5,403 nucleotides of DNA from Selenomonas sp. (lineage in GTDB: Bacteria; Bacillota_C; Negativicutes; Selenomonadales; Selenomonadaceae). Position 1 is the first letter of the stretch; every line of letters starts with the position of its first letter. Below are positions 1 to 5,403 of the stretch, one piece after another. The position numbers and the translations under genes were made by a program. The stretch lies in NCBI RefSeq assembly GCF_024699275.1, contig NZ_JAILPX010000025.1, positions 1-5,403 on the forward strand, read 5' to 3'. Below the pieces are notes generated by a model, which had not been told where the DNA came from, searched no databases, and saw only the letters and a program-made list of their open reading frames with translations.

Positions 1-849
1 TTGGGGTATCCCCACACGATAATTTCCCTGTCGCAGTTCCCGATCGCCATCTATGCAAAGCACGCGATAACCAGCCTGCTTCAACCGCTTAGTAATGATT
101 TCCCAGCCTTGCGGATAGTGCCAGCACTTATTGACTCCCGAGGCCTGGGTAGCAATACATACATAAGGCTCTTCCGGCAGCGAATATCGTTCCTTCACCG
201 TAAGCTGCAACGACCGCGGCACTACGGGCAAATGCAACAGGACACCCCCGAGCTGCGTAAGCGGCACCGAACGCGCATCCGTTGGCGATAAAATGGGGGC
301 ATCCTGGAAGATGCCCAGCACAAAGGCCGCATAGGCATCTTCTGGCAGTTTCTCCACCATGGGAAATTGCGGCCAACAGACGTCAAACAGCGGCGCGAAA
401 TTTTCCTGCCGCTCGCAAACAACCCGGCAATGATATTTTTCTTGAAAGGCCAAGACGTAAGGCATAACCGCCAGCATATCGCCCAAAGCATTGCCGAGAT
501 AGAAGTATACGGTTTGCTCCGTGACATCCAGGCGATGCGCAAACACCATGCTGCCACTTTGATAGACTTCTACCTGCCAGGGAATATAATATTTTTCCAT
601 GGAAGCCAGCAACTGATTGCTGCCCTCTCCCTCAAAATACACCTGGCCGCTTTCGCTGTCGCTTACACGGACGGCAAAATCCCCGGCCGGTACTTCAAGA
701 CGCAGTCCAAAATTAAAGTCAATCTTAAGCCCGGGGATGCCTGTCTCCCCTTTGACTTCGCCGGCCTTTTCCATAAGCCGGACTAACAGCGCCTGATGGT
801 ATTCATTTATTTCATTTTGCGCAGCACTGAAAAAAACGATCGGTTTCAT
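1..849 (-). CDS. Second Aah/TibC-like heptosyltransferase, 3'-partial
   Basis: Translating the minus strand from the ATG at 849 gives 283 codons with no stop up to base 1, so the C-terminal third lies outside the window. The protein begins MKPIVFFSAAQNEINEYHQA and is clearly related to the 2139-3386 product: GLKIDFNFGLRLEVPAGDF (40-58), VYFEGEG, EKYYIPWQVEVY (85-96), ALGDMLAVMPY (121-131, D124 being the presumed catalytic Asp), YVCIATQASGVNKCW (229-243) and GYRVLCID (260-267). In the clearest block (residues 33-95 here) I count by eye about 37 identities in 63 positions. The glycine-rich donor loop and the four-cysteine iron finger seen in the paralogue would lie beyond the edge and cannot be checked. 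It starts 12 bases after the GT9 stop, with GGAG at 857-854 and AAGGA overlapping that stop. It is probably a divergent duplicate with a different acceptor or donor. Confidence 0.85.
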   Translation of the reverse strand, partial: MKPIVFFSAAQNEINEYHQALLVRLMEKAGEVKGETGIPGLKIDFNFGLRLEVPAGDFAVRVSDSESGQVYFEGEGSNQLLASMEKYYIPWQVEVYQSGSMVFAHRLDVTEQTVYFYLGNALGDMLAVMPYVLAFQEKYHCRVVCERQENFAPLFDVCWPQFPMVEKLPEDAYAAFVLGIFQDAPILSPTDARSVPLTQLGGVLLHLPVVPRSLQLTVKERYSLPEEPYVCIATQASGVNKCWHYPQGWEIITKRLKQAGYRVLCIDGDRELRQGNYRVGIPQ

Positions 850-853
850 TCTT

Positions 854-861
854 CTCCATCC
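854..861 (-). promoter_or_regulatory. Ribosome binding site of the left-end TibC-like gene
   Basis: On the minus strand the 12 bases between the GT9 stop and the ATG at 849 are purine-rich, reading TAAGGATGGAGAAGA with the stop codon included. GGAG (857-854) is 4 bases from the ATG, and AAGGA, which overlaps the TAA stop, is 9 bases away. Either could serve. Confidence 0.65.
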
Positions 862-2142
862 TTAACAATTAGCGACCAACATGATAAATGCCTTCACGAC
901 TTCTTCCGGTGAGATGGTGGCAATGCAGTGCGCGGCCTTACCACAACAGCCACCATAGATAATTTCTTCCTTGCAAGCACCGATTGCATGATCCGGTCGC
1001 AACGCAATATAAGGCACCTGCCAAGGCGCAAAGCGATGAAAACCGCTGAATACCCCTGGCAGGAAATCCTCCTTATCCAATGGATCACGGAAAAAAGCCA
1101 GCACCGGCTTCTGCAGCGCCGCTGCCATATGCAGTGTCCCCGTGTCATTGCCGACATACATGGCACACAAATCGAGCACCGCGCCCGTTTCGCGCAGGCT
1201 TGTCCTGCCCGCCAGATTCACTATTGTCCCCCGCGGCAAGGCTTTTTCCAGCTGCGCGGCCGCCTGCTGTTCCGCTGGCCCGCCAATCAGTACCAAACGC
1301 AACATAGGATAACGCCCTTGGATTTCCTTTAACGCACGTGCCAATAGCTCCGGCGGATATTTGCGGTTTGGCGTTCCCGCCCCGAGACCTACGGCAATAA
1401 AAATAGAATCTGCCGCCTGCTCCCAGCCCAGCAGCGCTCTAGCCTGCCGGCTGTCCGCCGCTCCGTACCAAAGCTCCATACTGGTATCGATAGGCTTATG
1501 ACCCAGAGCTTCCAGCACATAAAAGATGCGCTCCGCCTCATGCAGATATTCCGGCGGACTGACCAGCGGTTTCGTCAGCAATTCCTCAGCAAAGTCAGGC
1601 TTAGCCTCGAAATTTCCATAGACATTGAACACTGTATTGCTGAAATCTACGCGTTCTTTCGCGCCGCTTAAGTATTCCACCAAGCGGATTTCATTGCGCA
1701 GCTGTGCCCAGCCCCAAAGCTTTGAGATACATAAATCGAACTGCTTTGGCCAAAGATGTTCCTCTGCAAGTGCCACTAGCTCCTGCCAAGCTTTCCGCTG
1801 ATTCTCTTGAAAGCGGCGCTCATCATACAAAATACGTTCATTGATATACGGACAGAATTCCCAAAGCTCCGCAACACTTGGCCGTACCAGCACGGCAATA
1901 TACGCCTTGGGATAAGCGCGTCGCAGCTCCCGCATAAAGCCTGTCGTTAGCACCGTATCGCCTACCGCATCGAATAACAACACCAATATTGACTTCACTG
2001 CCCCAGCCTGCTGTTTGCGCAGACCTGCCTGCTCAAAAGCCGGCTCCATCAGCGCTTTGAGCTTCGCGACGGGAAGCTGATGCACATCCATGGCCAATTG
2101 TACCAGCTGTTTTCCAGCTAAAGACAAAGCATGTTCTCTCAT
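862..2142 (-). CDS. Glycosyltransferase family 9 (ADP-heptose-type heptosyltransferase)
   Basis: This 426-residue protein looks like the GT9 heptosyltransferases that usually build lipopolysaccharide inner core from ADP-heptose. After a helical extension of about 50 residues comes the first Rossmann strand and catalytic loop, KSILVLLFDAVGDTVLTTGF (50-69); D62 aligns with the catalytic Asp of WaaC/WaaF-like enzymes. The donor domain shows FIAVGLGAG followed by NRKYP, then LVLIGGPAEQ, IVNLAGRTSLRE, and YVGNDTGTLHMAAA near residues 328-342. The C-terminus has a cysteine-rich stretch (CKEEIIYGGCCGKAAHC). A GTG at 2151 could extend it by three residues, but the ATG at 2142 has AAGGAG 8 bases upstream and forms an ATGA overlap with the previous stop, so I chose 2142. 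Lying between two TibC-like genes, it may work on the same glycoprotein glycan rather than on LPS; sequence alone does not settle this. Confidence 0.9.
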   Translation of the reverse strand: MREHALSLAGKQLVQLAMDVHQLPVAKLKALMEPAFEQAGLRKQQAGAVKSILVLLFDAVGDTVLTTGFMRELRRAYPKAYIAVLVRPSVAELWEFCPYINERILYDERRFQENQRKAWQELVALAEEHLWPKQFDLCISKLWGWAQLRNEIRLVEYLSGAKERVDFSNTVFNVYGNFEAKPDFAEELLTKPLVSPPEYLHEAERIFYVLEALGHKPIDTSMELWYGAADSRQARALLGWEQAADSIFIAVGLGAGTPNRKYPPELLARALKEIQGRYPMLRLVLIGGPAEQQAAAQLEKALPRGTIVNLAGRTSLRETGAVLDLCAMYVGNDTGTLHMAAALQKPVLAFFRDPLDKEDFLPGVFSGFHRFAPWQVPYIALRPDHAIGACKEEIIYGGCCGKAAHCIATISPEEVVKAFIMLVANC

Positions 2143-3386
2143 CGCAGCCACTCCTTCTTATGCTCCTGCCGGCAACGATCGATAGCTTTTTTCACCATTA
2201 CCGGAGCAATCTGACGCTGGCACTCCAGATAATACGGGCTGTCCTTCTTATGCCGCGGACAGATCTTTCGCAGGAAATGAACCGTATCATCGTTAAAGCA
2301 GCCATTGCAAGCCCTTGGATTCATAACGCGATAGACCTCCGGGAATTCATACCAAACTGCCGAAAATCCCGCCAGCATGATAACAGGACACCCCGCCATC
2401 CAGGCCAGCCACGAAAGTCCACTGCCGAGACCGATGAAAAAATCGGCATGCGCCAGCATGTCAGCACGCTCAGCCAGCGGAATATTGCCCGTAAAGTCCT
2501 CGGCGCCCGCTGGCATCTTTACAGTGATGCCTTGGTCACTTACGACCCTGTCGCGATCAATGCACAGCACCCGATAGCCGAGTTGTTTCAGATACGCCAC
2601 GATTTCGTCCCAGCCTTTTGGCCACTGCCAGGTCTTAGCTACGCCCGAAGCCTGCACGCCAATGCACACATAAGGTTCTGCTATTGTCCGCAGTTTACGC
2701 GGTTTCCAGGGAATACGCGGTGCGATACAATCCTGTCCGAGAATATACTGCGCCGATGCCCGCATCGGAATCCGCCGTCCATCCGTCGGGATAAAATGCG
2801 GATCATCAAAACCGATTACCAGCCAGAAAACCGCATAAGTATCCTCGGGAATTTTCTCGCATTGCTCAATCTCCGGATAGGCACACTGGATAAACTCCCG
2901 CCACTTTTCACGGACATCAATCGAGATTTTCGCTTGATGCTGCTTGGCAAACATAACAGCCGCAGGCAAGAAGGCAATCGTGTCACCCATAGCTGTACTG
3001 ACAACGCCGATATGGATACGCTGCCCTGTCGGATCAAAGCAATGCTCAAACACCTTCTGCCCCGCGTTAAAGACCTCTATAAACCACGGGATATAATATT
3101 TTTCCTCCGATACCAGGATAACTTCAGCTGCATCTTCATCAAAATACACCGTGCCAGTTTCGGCATCTGCTATCCGCACATGATAATCCCCTGCGGGGAC
3201 CTGCAAACGAAGCCCATTGCGGAAATCCAGCTTCAGCCCGTCAATGCCCGTATCGCCAGCTACAGCTCCCATATGAACATGCATTTCATTAAAAAATATA
3301 CGATTGTTTTCTTCCATCAATTCCTGCTGCTTTTCCGAATATTTGCGGCAAGGGAAATACTGGATGGGATACGGAAACATCTCCAT
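2139..3386 (-). CDS. Aah/TibC-family protein O-heptosyltransferase
   Basis: This 415-residue protein matches the autotransporter heptosyltransferase family, whose characterised members (Aah, TibC) move heptose from an ADP-heptose donor to serines of autotransporter adhesins. The N-terminal part has the family's beta-rich domain: GLKLDFRNGLRLQVPAGDY (50-68), VYF, then EKYYIPWFIEVF (95-106). The GT-B part follows with MGDTIAFLP (133-141), where D135 aligns with the catalytic Asp of heptosyltransferases, then YVCIGVQASGVAKTW (239-253), GYRVLCID (270-277), EDFTGNIPLAERA (296-308) and FFIGLGSGLSWLAW (316-329). Four cysteines, C360, C363, C376 and C389, form the pattern of the family's iron-binding finger. 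Length is normal for the family. The ATG at 3386 is backed by AAGGAG 8 bases upstream. It gives about 10 more N-terminal residues than the paralogue at the left end. The gene overlaps both neighbours, so it is probably translationally coupled. The family call is firm; donor and acceptor are inferred. Confidence 0.88.
   Translation of the reverse strand: MEMFPYPIQYFPCRKYSEKQQELMEENNRIFFNEMHVHMGAVAGDTGIDGLKLDFRNGLRLQVPAGDYHVRIADAETGTVYFDEDAAEVILVSEEKYYIPWFIEVFNAGQKVFEHCFDPTGQRIHIGVVSTAMGDTIAFLPAAVMFAKQHQAKISIDVREKWREFIQCAYPEIEQCEKIPEDTYAVFWLVIGFDDPHFIPTDGRRIPMRASAQYILGQDCIAPRIPWKPRKLRTIAEPYVCIGVQASGVAKTWQWPKGWDEIVAYLKQLGYRVLCIDRDRVVSDQGITVKMPAGAEDFTGNIPLAERADMLAHADFFIGLGSGLSWLAWMAGCPVIMLAGFSAVWYEFPEVYRVMNPRACNGCFNDDTVHFLRKICPRHKKDSPYYLECQRQIAPVMVKKAIDRCRQEHKKEWLR
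2151..2156 (-). promoter_or_regulatory. Ribosome binding site of the GT9 gene
   Basis: A perfect AAGGAG is found 8 bases before the ATG at 2142, within the final codons of the TibC-like gene (the HKKEW tail). Its last G is the first base of the alternative GTG start at 2151, which therefore cannot be served by this site. Confidence 0.8.
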
Positions 3387-4309
3387 TATTCTTGCTCCTT
3401 CCTGTTTTTATTCATACACCAGTCCAGCAGCAACGTCACATATTGATAGTTCTCACCAAATTCTTTTTCCATAACCGGCCGTATCTGTTCATTGATCGCC
3501 TCCAGGGAATGCTGTTTGGTTAAATCATAAAAATGCGACAACAACGATAACTGCATGATAAATACGAATAATATCTGTTTACTTCCCTTATCTGCTGCTA
3601 AATCAGGAATGGACTCCATATAATCAGACAGAAAACGGATAGCTTTTACCACGGAATCCATATATTGTGGAGCTTTCGCCAACAAATCCCCACGCGTGAT
3701 GGATTCTGGGGTCTCAATGATTTCATACAGCGTATCCGACAGTAAAGCAAACCGTTTCGCTGCCAATAGCGCTTCAATAGAAAACAACACATCCTCCAGG
3801 AATACGATGGGCTGAAACCGGATATTGCTACGTAAAATCAACTCACGTGAAAACAACTTCTGATAACAGGCTGTCCTATACTTACCTTGCCAGACATATT
3901 CGGCACGCTGGGCCAATGGGATCTCCAGTCCTAAAGGCTCCGTGGTTTCTCCGCTGCCCTCCGCTACGATATCGGCATTTTCCCGCAATGCCATTTGATA
4001 CATCCGCTTCAAATAATCGGGGTGAAGTACATCATCGGCATCAACAAAAGCGATAAACCGGCCACACGCTGCTTCAATACCAGCATTGCGCGTAGCACTA
4101 GCGCCCATGTTTTCCGCATTTTGCCATAAATGCACCCGCTCTTGCTTTCCGTACAAGGACTGGCACAATTCATAGCTGCCATCGGTAGAGCAATCATCAA
4201 TGAGCAAGATTTCCAAATTCTGCATAGTCTGTGCCAATATGCTGTCAATTGCCCGCTGCAGATATTGAACCTTGTTATAAATCGGCACAATTACAGATAT
4301 GTTAACCAT
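3386..4309 (-). CDS. Glycosyltransferase family 2 (GT-A fold)
   Basis: This 307-residue protein should transfer a sugar from a nucleotide donor to an acceptor glycan or protein in the cytoplasm. It opens with the classic GT2 strand ISVIVPIYNK (4-13), followed by ILLIDDCSTDGS (34-45) for nucleotide binding, NMGASATRNAGIEAA (67-81) and the metal-binding DxD as FVDADD (88-93). The block YQKLFSRELI (149-158) and then FLED (170-173), whose acidic pair sits where GT2 enzymes place the catalytic base, complete an apparently functional site. The last 100 or so residues look helical and have no motif I recognise; no membrane segment is evident. Two ATGs stand in tandem (4312 and 4309). I chose 4309 because GGAGG at 4319-4315 lies 5 bases from it but only 2 from the other. 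The stop overlaps the next start as TAATG. Donor and acceptor cannot be read from sequence; the neighbours suggest protein glycosylation. Confidence 0.9.
   Translation of the reverse strand: MVNISVIVPIYNKVQYLQRAIDSILAQTMQNLEILLIDDCSTDGSYELCQSLYGKQERVHLWQNAENMGASATRNAGIEAACGRFIAFVDADDVLHPDYLKRMYQMALRENADIVAEGSGETTEPLGLEIPLAQRAEYVWQGKYRTACYQKLFSRELILRSNIRFQPIVFLEDVLFSIEALLAAKRFALLSDTLYEIIETPESITRGDLLAKAPQYMDSVVKAIRFLSDYMESIPDLAADKGSKQILFVFIMQLSLLSHFYDLTKQHSLEAINEQIRPVMEKEFGENYQYVTLLLDWCMNKNRKEQE
3395..3400 (-). promoter_or_regulatory. Ribosome binding site of the complete TibC-like gene
   Basis: A perfect AAGGAG is found 8 bases before the ATG at 3386, inside the last codons of the GT2 gene (they encode part of its Lys/Arg/Glu-rich tail). 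It supports the long N-terminus and coupling through the TAATG overlap. Confidence 0.8.
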
Positions 4310-4314
4310 CATAA

Positions 4315-4320
4315 CCTCCC
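4315..4320 (-). promoter_or_regulatory. Ribosome binding site of the GT2 gene
   Basis: GGGAGG lies in the 15-base gap between the first and second genes. It sits 5 bases from the ATG at 4309 but only 2 bases from the ATG at 4312, which favours the downstream start. Confidence 0.75.
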
Positions 4321-4324
4321 TTCA

Positions 4325-5403
4325 TCATAAGATCTGCAGCAGCGTTTGCTGATAATGCTGCCAGAGCGGTGCTGCAGTATCTACGCCCTCGGCAAGAGCC
4401 CGTGACAGCAAACGCTCACCATTCCGGCAATAGAGATTGACAATCGCCTGCCACTCCTGCGCTGGCCAATCATTTTGGGCTCTCTGCAGCAGTTCATACC
4501 ACTCCAGCTGATGCATAACGAGCTTTTCTAACGGCAAGTCTTTTACATGCGGCCAGGCATAACACTCCGATATCACACCTGTCAGTTGCGATTCGCCAGC
4601 AGCCAGCAACAAGTTCCAGGCCGTGAACGGTAGCAAATACCCCTCCGGCTGTAAAAACGCCTGCCGCAGCCAATCACACGCATCCAGCAAATGCCTGACC
4701 ATCAAGGTACCAGTCAAGCCACCAGCTGGATATTTGCCGATTTCGAGCAGCCGCTGCCAAAAATCCTCACAATGCATAACCTGCGTATTGTCTTGCGGAT
4801 GAATCGTGATATACGAAAACTCATTGCAATAATCCTCTGGCCCATCCGATACCAGCAAGCTGATGGGGATATTCTGCTCCGCAATACCTGCCACCATACG
4901 TGTGATGAAATTATCCGTCATTTCTATCCCTGGCAACTGCCAATGGATAAAATCGCCCTTGGCAATTGCTGAAAGCTGTGTAAATACATCCCCGGTTTGC
5001 GAATCCGTGATGATTTGCCACGCGGTCTGTCTCGGCAGGTTAGTTTCACAAAGCTCCTTGAGTTTCATCAGCATCTCGTTGTCTGCTGCTTTTATGCAAG
5101 GAATAAGTATTTGCTGCCACGGATACTCCTGTTTTGCTGCTAGTTGCAGACACATAGCGAATTCTACCCAATTCCCTTGATACGGTACGACCGTCGTGAC
5201 CAATATTTTTTTTGCCAATATCTGCTGTTCCTTCACCCGCTCAGCCAGCAAGACACTTGCCTGCATCAGGTTGACCATCGGATCCGGTGTAGTTCGCTGA
5301 CTGTAGCGAAGTTTCTGGGGCTGCACCATGGGGCGCAAATCCATCAAGCTGGCCTGCTGAAGGAATTCCAACGGATTGATTTCCTCCCCTTGCAAAAGCC
5401 GCT
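4325..5403 (-). CDS. GT2-like (GT-A fold) protein with degenerate active site, 5'-partial
   Basis: The frame is open from the right edge to a TGA at 4327-4325, giving 358 complete visible codons. No stop lies upstream, so the gene probably begins outside the window; a TTG at 5395 is only the first possible start inside it. Numbering from that TTG, a linker of about 60 residues precedes a segment resembling the start of a GT2 domain: a hydrophobic strand (KILVTTVVPY, 63-72), a helix, then YPWQQILI (91-98). A second GT2-like block, GDFIHWQLPGIEM (147-159) followed by FITRM, occupies the place of the DxD metal site. Neither acidic motif is present: no DD follows QILI, and LPGI replaces the DADD seen in the neighbouring GT2. 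The C-terminal half contains YPAGGLTG and a Trp/Leu-rich helical tail. I infer a GT2-derived protein that may be inactive, or a divergent enzyme. It is the first gene visible in the operon, 15 bases before the next. The family call is tentative. Confidence 0.6.
   Translation of the reverse strand, partial: RLLQGEEINPLEFLQQASLMDLRPMVQPQKLRYSQRTTPDPMVNLMQASVLLAERVKEQQILAKKILVTTVVPYQGNWVEFAMCLQLAAKQEYPWQQILIPCIKAADNEMLMKLKELCETNLPRQTAWQIITDSQTGDVFTQLSAIAKGDFIHWQLPGIEMTDNFITRMVAGIAEQNIPISLLVSDGPEDYCNEFSYITIHPQDNTQVMHCEDFWQRLLEIGKYPAGGLTGTLMVRHLLDACDWLRQAFLQPEGYLLPFTAWNLLLAAGESQLTGVISECYAWPHVKDLPLEKLVMHQLEWYELLQRAQNDWPAQEWQAIVNLYCRNGERLLSRALAEGVDTAAPLWQHYQQTLLQIL

Noticed and set aside
222..557. 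A 111-codon minus-strand frame, and shorter frames on both strands over 1-786.
   Set aside because: They are out of frame with, or antisense to, the 283-codon reading from 849 to 1 that carries the TibC-family motifs, and they have no motifs of their own.
585..590. TATAAT on the plus strand, repeated at 3092-3097 in a nearly identical setting; looks like a -10 promoter element.
   Set aside because: In both places it is the reverse of codons for the conserved KYYIP motif of the two paralogues, so the match reflects protein conservation. There is no plus-strand gene to drive.
850..861. A terminator or promoter in the short gaps between genes.
   Set aside because: The largest gap is 15 bases, and the gaps hold only ribosome binding sequence with no room for a hairpin and T-run.
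2142..2151. GTG at 2151 as the start of the GT9 gene.
   Set aside because: Its first base is the last base of the AAGGAG motif, leaving no spacing. The ATG at 2142 has ideal spacing and an ATGA overlap.
2160..3446. A 428-codon open frame on the plus strand.
   Set aside because: It lies almost entirely antisense to the TibC-like gene, whose motifs are clearly conserved. Its translation is rich in Arg, His and Ile with no recognisable domain.
5369..5395. TTG at 5395, or TTG at 5371 with GGAGG 11 bases upstream, as the true start of the right-end gene.
   Set aside because: The frame stays open to the window edge, and a TTG start with long spacing is weak evidence. A 5'-truncated gene is the safer call, though 5371 cannot be excluded.

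Overview
The window is a solid block of five genes, all on the minus strand and so read from right to left. All are glycosyltransferases or relatives of them. In transcription order they are: (1) a GT2-like protein cut at its 5' end (5403-4325) that has lost the usual acidic metal-site motifs; (2) an apparently active GT2 glycosyltransferase with intact motifs (4309-3386); (3) a complete homologue of the Aah/TibC protein O-heptosyltransferases (3386-2139); (4) a GT9 heptosyltransferase of the lipopolysaccharide type (2142-862); and (5) a second Aah/TibC-like gene that runs off the left edge after 283 codons (849-1).

Junctions are very tight: 15 bases, a 1-base TAATG overlap, a 4-base ATGA overlap and 12 bases. 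The starts carry strong AAGGAG-type Shine-Dalgarno sequences, several of them inside the end of the preceding gene. This looks like the middle of one translationally coupled operon. No promoter, terminator, RNA gene, mobile element, repeat array or CRISPR was found, and no intergenic stretch exceeds 15 bases.

The organism is a bacterium with roughly balanced base composition. Strong Firmicutes-style ribosome binding sites together with ADP-heptose-type transferases, which imply a heptose-making and probably diderm cell, would fit a Negativicute such as a Selenomonas relative. That is inference only; no marker gene is present.

Working model (inference): the locus glycosylates a surface protein. 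The two TibC-like enzymes and the GT9 enzyme would transfer heptose or a similar nucleotide-activated sugar, one or more of them directly to Ser/Thr of an acceptor such as an autotransporter adhesin or flagellin. The GT2 enzyme would extend or diversify the glycan. The motif-less GT2-like protein may bind or scaffold rather than catalyse. The acceptor is not in the window.
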